Assembly (NCBI GenBank): GCA_020137815.1
Contig: CM035360.1
Coordinates: 2,322,077 to 2,386,076 of the forward strand
Source: Hormiphora californensis
Lineage: Eukaryota; Ctenophora; Tentaculata; Cydippida; Pleurobrachiidae
Length of the DNA stretch: 64,000 nucleotides
Direction of reading: 5' to 3'
Part shown: positions 1-11,555 of the stretch, piece after piece
Numbering within the stretch: the stretch's first letter is position 1
Layout of the letters: each line of letters opens with the position of its first letter
The notes under the pieces: generated by a model
Databases searched by the model: none
What the model saw: only the letters and a program-made list of their open reading frames with translations
What the model was told of the DNA's origin: nothing
Position numbers and translations under genes: made by a program

Positions 1-2552
1 CCAAACCCGCCCTAAAATCCGGGATTGATCTGGCTTTTTTTGGCCTTGGCCCCCCCCCCCCATATTACCTGCTCTGTAGAAATCAGATGCTTTATCAGAA
101 CTGTCGAACGAGATCTGCTCTACAACATCACCACCCCACTTTGTAACACAGTTGCCATTTGAAATATCTGCGAATAGGTAGTTCAGCACCTCCACATTAT
201 TACATGTGATGATGAAGGCAGCATCTGTTTTGGTAATTGTCCAAATCTTATCCACCTCCACCGGGGGTTGTACTGGCAGGTCTGTCCAGCTGGTGCACCA
301 GCCTATCACATACTGCATTGTGGAGGAGAACTTCACACCCACCCCACCGATAGAACTGCTGTCCTTATCGAACATCGTCACCCAGATCTCCTCACTACTA
401 CCCAGTGTAGAGTCCGTCTTTATCTGGAGAGGTGTTGCCTCCAGGTTCCAGGGTATCTTCACATTATTCCGCTCTACAGCTGTCCACTCTGAAAGGAAAT
501 GTCGTCAAGAAATGAGCTACATATAATACATTGTGAAGATGATAATTGAGTGAAACTGTAAAAATGAGATCGGGGAACTTAAGTTTCAGCCGCCTTTGAA
601 TAGTGTCTTGTGTACGATACAAGGTGTCTGGGTGTCAGAGGGTAAATTAATAAAATGTATATTGCTGTATTATTCACTTACCAATTGTATAACATATTGG
701 TAGATCACTTGACCACGATTCATCCTGCTGACATGTTAGTGTTGCACTTCCCACAAGTCTATGGTAGGCAGCACATTCGATAGTGGCAGTTGTCCATGGT
801 GATGAGGCAGCCCAGCTTCCTTGTTTCGATCCCTTAACAGTAAAGGCGGGACACGGTGGCTCTAAATTAAAAATGAAATTTAAATAAGAAATTTAGATAT
901 TGAATTTTTGTGAGCCAATGTCATGGAGAGATATGTCTGAACAAGGCCATGTGCTCCAATGGTGTTTGCTTTGTGCGGGGTCAACACTCAACACTCAATA
1001 GGACAACCTATTACACTATTACATGTGATTCAACCCCCATACTGTGAACTACTCAAGTGGTAAACATTAAATGTATATCCTTACTTGCTCTGTAGAAGTC
1101 AGATGCTGTGTCAAGACTACTGCTAAACTCGATCTGCTCCACAACATCACCACCCCACTTTGTAACACAGTCGCTCTCTGAACTATCTGTGAACAGGTAG
1201 TTAAGCACCTCAACATCATTACATGTGATGATGATGGCAGTCTCTGTTTTGGTGATTGTCCAGATCTTTTCCACCTCCCCCGGGAGTTGTACTGGCAGGT
1301 CTGTGTAGTCGTTGCAGTAGCCTATAACATACTGCATTGGATAGGAGAACTTTATACCCGCACTACCGATAAAGCTGCTGTCCTTATCGAACATCGTCAC
1401 CCTGATCTCTTCATCACTGCCCAGTGTTGAATCCGTCTGTATCTGGAGTGATGTTCCTTCCAGATCCCAGGGTATTTTCACACTCCGCTGTACAGCTGTC
1501 CACTCTGAAAGGAAATAAAGATTCAAGATTCAAGATCCCTTCAAGATTCAAGATTCAAATTAAAAAGTATTTAACAATAGGTGGGGTAGGAGGGGTGGGA
1601 GTAGGAGGGGTGGAGAGAGGGGTCAGAGGGGTAGGTGATGGGTTGAGAGCAAGGGTATGATAGGCGGGGTTATATTGAGTGTATATATATGGGTTGATGA
1701 TGGTGTTAATCAGGCTGAGATTGATGATGATTGATATGTGAGTCGGAAGACAATGACCACGGAGAGGTTCTATCATATCTCATCAAGACAAGGTTTATAG
1801 AATATCTGGGGAAGTAAGAAGTAAGGTTAGATGCCTATGGGAAATGAAAAATGTTGGTTAAAAGTCAATTGCCGTTCGTACAACAGCACAATAGCAATAT
1901 TTCCTTGCACCTACAACTTAGAGTACCTGCTATGTAGAAATCAGATGCTGTGTCAAGACTACTGCTAAACTTGATCTCCTCCACAACATCACCACCCCAC
2001 TTCGGAACACAAGAGCTCTTTGAACTATTTGTGAACAGGAAGTTCAGCACCTCCATATTGTTACACGCGATGATGATGGCGGTCTCTGTTTTGGTGATTG
2101 TCCAGATCTTATTCACCTCCACCGGGGATTGCACTGGCAGACCTGTCCAGCCGCTGGTGCAGTAGGATATATAATACTTCATTGGGGAGGAGAAATAGAC
2201 ACCCACATTACCGATAGAACTGCTGTCCTTGTCGTACATGTACACCCTGATCTGTTTATTACTACCCAGTGTAGAGTCCGTCTTTATCTGGAGAGGTGTT
2301 CTTTCCAGGTCCCAGGGTATCTTCACATCCCGATGTACAGCTGTCCACTCTGAAAGGGAATGTCGTCAAGAAAAGAGCTACTAAATAAGATCTGGAATAA
2401 AAAATAGAATACCAGGTTCTAAAGATAAAAACTATGAATATTGATAATATTCCGCTATTGTGTACCAATTACCAAGCTTTTTACCAACCTGCCGATAGAG
2501 CTGTGTACCATAAGGCAGCCACCGTCAGAAGATATACTGATGTGATGCGCAT
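1..2552 (-). CDS. Modular secreted/surface protein with repeated ~140-aa domain and a CCP (Sushi) module, 3' end off window
   Basis: Five exons are visible. Exon 1 (2552-2489) encodes a signal peptide, MRITSVYLLTVAALWYTALS. Exons 2 (2349-1927), 3 (1504-1085) and 5 (488-69) each encode one copy of the same ~140-residue module, which opens with EWTAV, carries an IWTITKT segment and ends near KWGGDVVE and ASDFYRA. Exon 4 (861-682) encodes a 60-residue CCP module with four cysteines (PPCP, IEC, LTC, PIC). All internal introns are phase 1, so modules can be added or removed without breaking the frame, as in exon-shuffled extracellular proteins. I do not recognise the repeated module with certainty; it faintly resembles the farnesoic-acid methyltransferase-like domain found in invertebrate surface proteins. 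The last visible exon ends with donor GTAATA at 68-67, so more exons lie to the left. Function unknown; an adhesion or recognition role is inference. Confidence 0.8.
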
Positions 2553-2689
2553 CGCTTCAACCAGTAGATATTCAACACAGTAGATATTCAACACATTAGA
2601 ACATAATGCTATAGGGGTATTACGATTTTTGTCAGTTCTCTCAATCTCTCCCTTTCTCTCTCCAACAACCTTTATCTTTATCTCCATTA

Positions 2690-3300
2690 AAGTTTAAAAA
2701 AGTCATCTGGGAAAGCGAGAAGATTTTATAAACATGGTGCGATTTGGAAATCTATAAAAGACAGACAGCTGTCTGCTAGGGAGAGGAAAAATAGTACTAA
2801 GAGAGACATGCTACACAACAATCCTTTCCCGTTATAACGCTACGAAGTTTCTTAGCATCCCTCTCCCTCTCCCTCTCCCTCTCCCTCTCCCTCTCCCTCT
2901 CCCTCTCCCTCTCCCTCTCCCTCTCCCTCTCCCTCTCCCTCTCCCTCTCCCTCTCCCTCTCCCTCTCCCTCTCCCTCTCCCTCTCCCTCTCCCTCTCCCT
3001 CTCCCTCTTCCTCTCCCTCTCCATCTCCATCTCTCCCTCCTCTCTCCCTTTCCCTCTCCCTCCCCTCTCTCCCTCGCCTCTCTACCTCTCCCTCCCTCTC
3101 CCTCCCCTCTCTCCCTCCCCTCTCTCTCTCTCCCTCCCCTCTCCTCTCTCCCTCCCTCTCCCTCCAATTTCCCTCCCCCCTCTCTCCCTTTCTTTCTCCC
3201 TCTCCTCTCTCTCCCTCCCCCGTAGATGGTTCAATGCTCTCCCTCTCTAACTAACTCATCTCTGCTCTCCCTCCTTCCCCATCCCAGAAAAAAACTAGCT
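2690..3300. repeat. Diverged repeat with CTCCCT hexanucleotide tract, copy 1
   Basis: About 150 bp at 2695-2855 recurs at 4390-4536. Both copies contain a TATAAAA-like box, a CAGCTGTCTG stretch and the sequence CCCGTTATAACGCTA. Downstream, 2858-3215 is a CT-rich tract whose core is a pure CTCCCT hexamer array. The ATGGTTCAATGCTCTCCCT stretch near 3226 also recurs near 4629, so the duplicated unit probably spanned the tract. Confidence 0.7.
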
Positions 3301-3509
3301 TACAAGGAGCTGCTTTTAGCCAGAAAACTGTTTTCTACAAAACGGTTTCGGAGAAATACGGTAGAGAAGACGTGCAAGCGTCCGGCCAATCACAGTTCCA
3401 GTGTGTCCGGCAAAGTGCAGCTGATCTCGCACACTTTCATTTACTGTGAAACCTCTGAATAATGAGTTCAGAGCAAGAATTAAATAGGGAAGAAAATCGA
3501 AAAATACTG

Positions 3510-3584
3510 GGTTTGACCGGGAATTGAACCAGGGACCTCCAGAGAGACATGCTAGGAGCTATAAACCACTAAGCTACCTTAACC
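3510..3584 (-). repeat. tRNA-derived sequence (SINE head)
   Basis: On the minus strand there is a pol III A box (TAGCTTAGTGG) followed by a B box (GGTTCAATTCC). The anticodon arm is not canonical and the acceptor arms pair only partly (GGTT with AACC), so this is not a functional tRNA. The B-box half and its 3' tail (CAGTATTTTTC then TTCTTCCCTA) recur on the plus strand at 44640-44740, which fits a dispersed SINE. Confidence 0.65.
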
Positions 3585-4384
3585 GAGTTCTGCCCGTGTA
3601 TGTGTGAGATTCCCCATTTAACTGTTGTACAGAGGGCGTGTGTGTGTGTGTTGATCACCAGAAGGAGATATCAAAATTACTTCCCTTTACTGTGAAACCC
3701 TCACGCCAATATACCGTATTAATCAGATACCGTATTCCCACTATAACAAGCAGCACTGTAACTCAGTTCAGAACGAAATTGAAACAGTTGGGAAAATTAT
3801 GCATTGTATCGGTGCGTTCGGCCCTAGAAGTTCAACGGTACCCGGATTTGGAGGAGGGGTTATTTTTGGATAAATGGTGCGGACTTATACATGTTTGTAT
3901 ACCGACCTATTCCGTGTACTGCATTGTGGGGACTCACGTGCGCGTGATGAGTGCTGAAAATAGTAAACTGCGCCCTCCCTTGCACTCTAAGGACTGTCTC
4001 TCACTTTGAGTGAGAGAGATCGCTGATCAGTTATCACATACATGAGCTGACCACGTGACCAAGAGACAAGAGTGTACAAAAACACATAACCCTCCTTTAA
4101 AGGAGGGTTAGAAAGGAGGGACGAGGGTTAGAACATAACAAGGGGTGAGTGTTTTTCAAAATTACCAATCAGTGTTTTTTTGGTAAATGGTCATTTTTGG
4201 CCCAAGTTTGGCCAATTTTTGGTCAAAATTGAGATTGTATGTGCGAATTCCAGTGAATAGCGTTCACCGAACACAGATCAGGTGGACTACGTGCCCATCC
4301 ACCTGCAAACTATAAAGGCAAACTTGTAGAATAGTGAAGGCTTTGAACACTTTCTAATTGATCCCTTTCTCTATCCCCTCTCTA

Positions 4385-4700
4385 GCTTAAATAAAGTCAT
4401 CTGGGAAAGCGAGAAGATTTTATAAAAATGGTGTGATTTGGGAATCTATAAAAGAGAGACAGCTGTCTGCCAGAGGAAAAATAGTACTAAGAGAGACATG
4501 CTACACAATAATCCTTTCCCGTTATAACGCTAGCTTCGTAGCGTAGCGTCTCTCTCTCTCTCTTTCTATCTCTCACTCTCTCTCACTCTCTGTCCCTCCC
4601 CTCTCTCCCTCTTCCCCCGTTATAATAGATGGTTCAATGCTCTCCCTCCCCAATAAACTCATCTCGGCTCTCCCTACCTTCCTCTTCAAGAAAATCTAGC
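4385..4700. repeat. Diverged repeat, copy 2
   Basis: Second copy of the unit at 2690-3300, including the TATAAAA-like stretch, the CCCGTTATAACGCTA stretch, a shorter CT tract and the ATGGTTCAATGCTCTCCCT stretch. No coding potential seen. Confidence 0.65.
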
Positions 4701-5121
4701 TTGTCTCTCTCCAATAAACCACGGCATTAGCTTGTACACGATATAACTACTATATAATACAGCTCTCCCTTTATAATTATCAGCTTAGAAAGTAAAACGA
4801 ATTGATACACAGGAACAACTTGGCAATCTAGTAGCCATACAATCAGTAAAATCATACAAATGGCTTCCGGGCCGAAGACCAAATGGATGCGTATCCCTAT
4901 TCCCTAATCCTTTGTCAGGCACTGACTGTACATCGCGGACCCCGGTGCGAAGAGGACGGTCTTATATCCTAAACTCCTGGCATCTACTTTCACTGTGCAG
5001 TCTTTGCCCGATCCTATCCTTGATAAATCGGTGGTACCGCGTGGGCCAAAGGAATTCAAGTTATCTTGTCCTTCTTTTCACTCTGATGTTTTTATCATTT
5101 GAATGACATATTATCAGTGTT

Positions 5122-7290
5122 ACTGGTATTAGAAGTAAAGAAAATGACATAATACGGAGATCGGTTAGCGGCATGTTCCGAACCATGTTGTCTGACAACA
5201 TGGTTCGGAACACACCGCGAGACTCGACTAACCGATCTCCGTACAACAACTCCGCGGCAGGCAACACAGTGAAAGCTGTCACATCAAAAATGACATAATG
5301 GTTTTGTGGCGGACATGATCGGACAGCTTCTTCTAAAAATCCAATCATAAAACTGAACCGAATTTCAATTTCATTAACCATAAATAGCCTTCATGTGTCA
5401 CCTTACTCAACAAGTATCAAGAGAGATACGCTCCCAGAGACTGGCTCCATTTGATTAAATTTTAATGGACTTCAAAATATGACATTATTTTAATTAAATA
5501 TTGACATGACAACTAGGAAATATAATGAGTTATACCATAGTATGAGTCATACTCAAATATAACAAACTTGTATGTAGTCATGCACTGCATTCCTTCTTGA
5601 GAGTTGAGAGTGGTCATTATGAATGGTCAGATATTGTGCTGATAGCGCTAAAAAACGTTTAATTGCAGTTTACAAATGGTTCAATTCCCTTTTTTATACC
5701 GTTATATTATTTAACGGTAAACACTAACAACAAATAAAAAATTATTTCAGTTCTGTTTTAACAAACAATAAACAAATTGCATACATGAATTTATGATAAA
5801 AATTAAAAAGGGTTGCACCCACTGCAGCTTCACACACAATTTGCATATGCAGCTCTTTCACAATACACCATCTATAGTAGTAAAACAAAGGAATGCAGTT
5901 CTTGAAACATTTACAGCGAGTGGAATCATATGGAAATAACTATTTTGTACTACTTATTTGAAAGAAATTAGAATGCCAATGCTCTGACATCTGATACCAG
6001 GTCCCTGTATCTTGTCTAGCTCGTGATCGCTCATTCCTTCCCCGAGCTTCATCTGATACTAGGTTTCAGTTTGTGTAGCTCGTCTCTCATTCCTTCCCAG
6101 AGCTTCATCCTCCCATCTTGTGTAGCTCGTACCTTCCCCATTCCTTCCCCGCGAGCTTCATTTGATACTAGGTTCCAGTTTGCGCCATACCCCATTTGAT
6201 TCTCTCGACTGGTATTAGAAGTAAAGAAAATGACATAATACGGAGATCGGTTAGCGGCATGTTCCGAACCATGTTGTCTGACAACATGGTTCGGAACACA
6301 CCGCGAGACTCGACTAACCGATCTCCGTACAACAACTCCGCGGCAGGCAACACAGTGAAAGCTGTCACATCAAAAATGACATAATGGTTTTGTGGCGGAC
6401 ATGATCGGACAGCTTCTTCTAAAAATCCAATCATAAAACTGAACCGAATTTCAATTTCATTAACCATAAATAGCCTTCATGTGTCACCTTACTCAACAAG
6501 TATCAAGAGAGATACGCTCCCAGAGACTGGCTCCATTTGATTAAATTTTAATGGACTTCAAAATATGACATTATTTTAATTAAATATTGACATGACAACT
6601 AGGAAATATAATGAGTTATACCATAGTATGAGTCATACTCAAATATAACAAACTTGTATGTAGTCATGCACTGCATTCCTTCTTGAGAGTTGAGAGTGGT
6701 CATTATGAATGGTCAGATATTGTGCTGATAGCGCTAAAAAACGTTTAATTGCAGTTTACAAATGGTTCAATTCCCTTTTTTATACCGTTATATTATTTAA
6801 CGGTAAACACTAACAACAAATAAAAAATTATTTCAGTTCTGTTTTAACAAACAATAAACAAATTGCATACATGAATTTATGATAAAAATTAAAAAGGGTT
6901 GCACCCACAGCTTCACAATTTGCATACAGCTCTTTCACAATACACCATATTATATAAGTTGTAGTAAAACAAAGCAGTTCTTTGAAACATTTACAGCGAG
7001 TGGAATCATATGGAAATAACTATTTTGTCCTACTTATTTGAAAGAAATTAGAATGCCAATATGCTCTGACATCTGATACCAGGTCCCTGTATCTTGTCTA
7101 GCTCGTGATCGCTCATTCCTTCCCCGAGCTTCATCTGATACTAGGTTTCAGTTTGTGTAGCTCGTCTCTCATTCCTTCCCAGAGCTTCATCCTCCCATCT
7201 TGTGTAGCTCGTACCTTCCCCATTCCTTCCCGCGAGCTTCATTTGATACTAGGTTCCAGTTTGCGCCATACCCCATTTGATTCTCTCGAC
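5122..7290. repeat. 1.09-kb direct tandem duplication, two near-identical copies
   Basis: Copy 1 runs 5122-6207 and copy 2 runs 6208-7290, joined head to tail at TCTCTCGACTGGTATTAG. They differ by a few small indels, for example near 5880 versus 6945. Each carries a long hairpin (5157-5242 and 6243-6328) with an 18-bp perfect stem centred on TTGTCTGACAA and an outer 14-bp arm. Each also carries an open frame on the minus strand starting MVNEIEIRFSFM (ATG at 5381 and 6467). That frame has no recognised similarity and is probably not a gene. The low divergence implies a recent duplication or gene conversion. Confidence 0.85.
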
Positions 7291-7551
7291 AGTGCGCTCA
7301 GATGGGTCGCGGCGCCAGACAGTCCCAGAGCTTTATCTTCTACCATCTCCCATTTTGTGACTCGTACCTCTCATTCCTTCCCGGAACTTCTCCGGAAACT
7401 TGATCCAGGTAGTTTCACCACAAGTCGTATTGCAGATGCATCATGTCTTCCATGGTGACACCTGCAGCACATGTGCAACTACACTGGTACGTGTGTTATT
7501 AACCGTGTTCCCACCTCCAGCTGCATGCTCGACCATGCTCCGCGTGGACAC

Positions 7552-10500
7552 TTATACCGGGTACATATCCTCCTGTACTGCCAGCACGAACAACAACCTA
7601 ACCTCACTGACAAGGTCCCTTAGTGTGGTCTCGTAGAAGGTGTTCCTGGCTAGGTAGATGATGGGGTTAAAGACACTGTTCAGGTTGATTAGCAGGTACC
7701 ACAACATCTCTAGCAGGATCCAGGATCTCCCCAGACCAGGCTGGGGCAAAGGCGAACATCTTGTGGAGAAGGTAGATGGCGATGAAGAAGTAGTTGAAGA
7801 AGTAACTGATGAAGAATACTAGGATTATGAGGAGGATTGTGCCTGTGATTTTGCGCTGTTGTCGCCGTTTTATCAGTCCTTGTTGTACTGTTGCCCGGTT
7901 TATCTGAAGAGTATAGATTATGTGTTATAGAGTAGCAAGGTTATTATGTTTTAACATAACGTTTATCTGAAGGGTATAGATCATGTGTTATAGAGTAGCA
8001 AGGTTATTATCTGAAGGGTGTAGATCATGTTTAAGAAACGCAGGTAAAGTCAATGTGATTGACGTCAAACTTTAGTCGTCCGGTAAATCGGGGTTCTGCT
8101 AAATGGAGGAGGTCCGTTAAATGGAGGTTTGTACATGTATGTCTGTGTTAATGTACCGTCGGACACCGATTTATCGGGCACCACCCTGATTTACAAAACC
8201 CTTTCCCTCGAGCATCCCGGTAAATCGGGGTCTGACCATGTATTGTCTGCAGTTCTCAGAAACAGAATAAAAGAACTCTCGAAGCAATAGAACTAACTGC
8301 GTTAAGATACCATAATGGCGTTTACCATAACAGGTCTAACCATCCTCCAAAGCACAGACAGAGCACAGGCAATTGAACCACCCGCAGTTTACCCGATAAC
8401 CCATCCCCTCGTACCTCCCCCACCCCGTGCCACTGATGTCAGAATTCTTGCTTAGGAAGCCCCATGATATCACCAGAGCATACGAAATTACAATTTACAA
8501 TATCACTTTGCTTAGAATGCCCCTGATGTGATAACCATGTCTCTGATGTGATAACCATGTCTCTGATATGATAACCCCCCATCCCATGCAACTCAACTCT
8601 GATATGATAACCCCACATCACAATTACCTTGCCTCTGATGTGACATTGTGACAACCCCACATCACAATTACCTTGCTAAGGAATATCTTCTGCCTCGTAA
8701 CCAGGAGGATCTTGATGGGACAGTAGATGAGGACAACAGCGCTGGTAATATAAGGTATCACCATGGTTACCATGTAGAAATACATTTCCTTGTCACCAAA
8801 TACATCCTGAGTTCCGTAGTTGCACAGTCCCGAACTGTAGAACTTGTACCTGGAAATGGGACGTGTGTTGTCAGGCATCTGGCATTACATGGTTATGGTG
8901 GGATATGAGTCCTCCCACTTATATCTGAACGAAGGTGGGGAGCCCACCTCTATTTGAACAAAACTTAACTTTCATCCTAAAATCCCGGTAGATAGTAAAA
9001 ATAAAGGGTCCAGCTAAAAAAGTAATGTAACTTACCCAGATCGGGTTCCTGCGTAGTAGGGAAGAAGGGCACGAAGAAGGGAGATGGCCCAGATCAGTAG
9101 TAGCAAACAAATAACCGTCTGAAAATAAAGAACAAATTCACATGATATGCTATCGATATATTATAATCATATCTTGATTTATCTTTGACCTGGGATTGCG
9201 ATTGACCTGTAATTGACTATATAATGGAAACTTGTACCATTCCGAGAATATTCGCCTGACTATGTTGTTCTCAAGAATTGCCCTGACAGTCGAGGGTCGA
9301 GCTAGGCAAGACTAAACACAGATGGGTGTGCCCAAAAGAGTTACCTTTCGTCGTAGGAATCGCCGGTAATGTAGGGGTGTAGTGGCGGCAATGTAGCGGT
9401 TTACTGTGATGCAAACGACAGTCAGAAGGGAAGCGAACATGACACAGTTGCTAATTACTCCTAATGTGTGGGAGATTTCATGTTAATCATGTGGGAGATT
9501 TAGTATCATGTTAATTACATAAAGTTTTTCAGTGAAAGAAGATATAAGTGGTGGTTGATGCGTGGTTGATGGCATCAATGATGTGTGGAGATAACTTGTT
9601 AGGAAATTTCTCAAGCCTTAATTCAAGTAAGTCAACGTAGAGATCTGAACAGCACCTACAATCTACATACATTCGGACCCCGATTTACCGGGATGCTCGG
9701 GGGAGGGGTTTTGGTAAATCGGGGATTCCGGTATATCGGGGATTCCGGTAAATCGGGGTCCGACTGCACTATACCTGAGATATCACAAGATACAGCCCCG
9801 AGAATCCACGTTGCAGGCTGGTTACCTCCTTTTACAGCCTGGTTAACAAACACTGATGCAGTGGGTAGAGTTCCGAAGATCCCCTGGAGTAGATCGGAGG
9901 TGGCCAAACTAGGGAAATTTAGTTATTAGTGGATTTTACTGGAGTAGATCGGAGGTGGCCAAACTAGGGAAAATAATTATTAGTGGGTTTTATTGGAGTA
10001 GATCGGAGGTGGCCAAACTAGGGAAAATTAATTATTAGTGGGTTTTATTGGAGTAGATCGGAGGTGGCCAAACTAGGGAAAATTAATTATTAGTGGGTTT
10101 TATTGGAGTAGATCCGAGGTGGTAAAACTAGGGAAATTTAGTTATTAGTGGGTTTTATTGGAGTAGATCCGAGGTGGTAAAACTAGGGAAAACTAATTAT
10201 TAGTGGTCTGAAAGTTACAGCTTGTATTGAGCAATCTAAATTATTAGTTATTTGGTCAACTAAATTCACCCTTATCTATTGGAACTGGAAGGTGTTATAC
10301 AGTAGAACACCTTTCAGTCGACCAGCCCTTGTTGAGCAACAACAATTCAACAACCCAGCCCCATACTCAACAACTATAACAATATGATCTGGATCATCAT
10401 GGTATGATCTCTGCAGTACAACTCCCCTCACACCCCTCACCCAACAACTACCTGATAAATCACCTGATTGTTGACCACCCCTCACTCTACCCCTAGTGAT

Positions 10501-10671
10501 CCCTACCTGATGATCTGAATCTGGAAGGTATTGTACTGCATCCTCCACAGTAGGACATACAACTCTGCTGAATTCACTGCTATAATGTACACCGTCAGTA
10601 GAGTGTATACCACTGCCATGGTGTTGTGTAGATAACCAGCGTAGCTGGTACTGTTATTAGCATCCAACACC
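7552..10671 (-). CDS. Class A (rhodopsin-like) G-protein-coupled receptor, six exons, N-terminal exon not found, frameshift in last exon
   Basis: Exons: 10671-10507 (TM1), 9908-9775 (TM2, LATSDLL), 9460-9345 (TM3, NRYIAATTPLHYRR), 9118-9036 (TM4, LLLLIWAISLL), 8849-8672 (ECL2 Cys and TM5), 7903-7552 (TM6, TM7 with NSVFNPIIY, stop TAA at 7554-7552). Intron phases agree across every junction. NRY replaces the usual DRY, and NPxxY is intact as NPIIY. The last exon is 352 nt and needs a frame change between KMFAFA and SWILLEMLW, most simply one extra C in the CCCC run near 7740; this could be a sequencing error or a young pseudogene. An upstream exon with the initiator ATG must exist but I could not identify it. 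Ligand unknown. Three of its splice junctions lie in tandem duplications. Confidence 0.85.
7897..8030. repeat. Tandem duplication of the TM6-exon 3' splice site
   Basis: Three copies of a unit containing TATCTGAAG(A/G)GT(A/G)TAGAT start at about 7897, 7960 and 8004. On the minus strand each carries CTTCAG then ATAA, reproducing the acceptor of the GPCR last exon and its first bases. Confidence 0.8.
8156..8240. mobile_element. pogo/Tigger-like MITE
   Basis: Short element with inverted termini related to CAGTCGGACCCCGATTTA, flanked by TA on both sides (8154-8155 and 8241-8242). Part of a family seen at 9672, 14738, 18177, 20379 and 33523. A degenerate fragment lies just upstream at 8080-8130. 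Confidence 0.65.
8611..8676. repeat. Tandem copy of the TM5-exon donor
   Basis: A 22-bp segment from CCCCACATCA to ACCTTGC occurs at 8611-8632 and 8655-8676, 44 bp apart. On the minus strand each gives GCAAG followed by donor GTAATTGTGATG; only the second is fused to the open exon. Shorter GATATGATAACC repeats continue to about 8530. Confidence 0.8.
9672..9767. mobile_element. pogo-like MITE at a GPCR splice donor
   Basis: Inverted termini CGGACCCCGATTTACCGGG and its complement, with internal AATCGGGG repeats. On the minus strand it begins about 7 nt after the donor (GTATAG) of the TM2 exon, leaving only the first bases of the intron intact. Confidence 0.7.
9885..10206. repeat. 55-bp tandem repeat (6 copies) carrying the TM2-exon acceptor
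   Basis: Units start at 9885, 9940, 9994, 10049, 10104 and 10159, each beginning TGGAGTAGATC. On the minus strand every unit contains an acceptor TTTCCCTAG (or close variant) followed by the first 24 nt of the TM2 exon. Only the copy nearest the exon continues into coding sequence; the other five end in intronic sequence. Confidence 0.9.
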
Positions 10672-11217
10672 CTGAATAAATAGTATAGTTGTTAGCAATT
10701 AGTAACAAAATAACCCCTCCCTTGCCAGCACGCGAAAGGGGTTATTTCGTAACTGCAAGGCCCTGAATAAGTAATATAATTCAGGGTTGGTAATTGAGTT
10801 TTGTACACCGCGACAAATATTGTCAAGGAGGGTTAGAACACTAACTAACTCCCGGACAAGCTTCCAGCTGGGTGGTTTGCAGCCCACTTGGACTGGCTCA
10901 ACAAGCTTCCAGCTGTATATTGCCAACCCATGCAGTCGAGATGTGTTAAAATAATCTACTCTGTGATTAACCTACCAGTTATTGAATCCCTCTTCCATCG
11001 ATGGGGTAATATCCATGATCACACTATAGGAGATATATTATTTTGGTCAAACAATTCTGTCCAAACTGCTATTTTCATGGAAGTTATACCAATCCCAGAG
11101 GAAAGTTTGAACAATTATGTAATTACTCAAGAAGAGTTTAGTTGAGTAAATTATTACAAGAAGCTAGTAATTGAGTAAATTATGGTGACTGCTCAGGTTT
11201 AGAGGTAGGTAACAAGT

Positions 11218-11555
11218 AGTGTCTGACGGTGTATAAGGTCCAAATGAGGCACGGAGCTTTTCTGAATCAGCTTTTCAAGACGAATCCAACGCAACCGGAA
11301 TTAGCTTTCTATCTTATCGGGAAGGTTCGGTTCACACACGCTCATTTTTAGTCATTTTTGCCGTGCGAGCCAATCAGAGGCCAGAATTTCGAAATCCAGC
11401 CCTCTGATTGGCTCGCGCGGCTAAAAATGAAAAAAGTGAACCACACCTTCCCGATAAGATAGAAAGCTAATTCCGGTTGCGTTGGATTCGTCTTGAAAAG
11501 CTGATTCAGAAAAGCTCCGTGCCTCATCTGGACCTTATACACCGTCAGACACTAG
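11218..11555. mobile_element. Fold-back MITE, ~340 bp
   Basis: Nearly the whole element is one inverted repeat. The left arm begins AGTGTCTGACGGTGTATAAG and the right arm ends with its complement, with a short centre near 11345-11410. No ORF of its own. Confidence 0.85.

Noticed and set aside
2858-3010. Interstitial telomere repeat
   Set aside because: The unit is CTCCCT, not CCCTAA or its complement.
2797-3167. Long Arg/Glu and Arg/Gly-rich open frames on the minus strand
   Set aside because: They are translations of the CTCCCT hexamer tract; no start context, domains or splice structure.
3510-3584. Functional tRNA gene
   Set aside because: A and B boxes are present, but the anticodon arm and loop do not fold canonically and the tail recurs elsewhere, as in a SINE.
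3638-4009. 123-codon frame MCVCVDHQKEISKL
   Set aside because: No recognised similarity, no supporting signals, and it lies among repeats.
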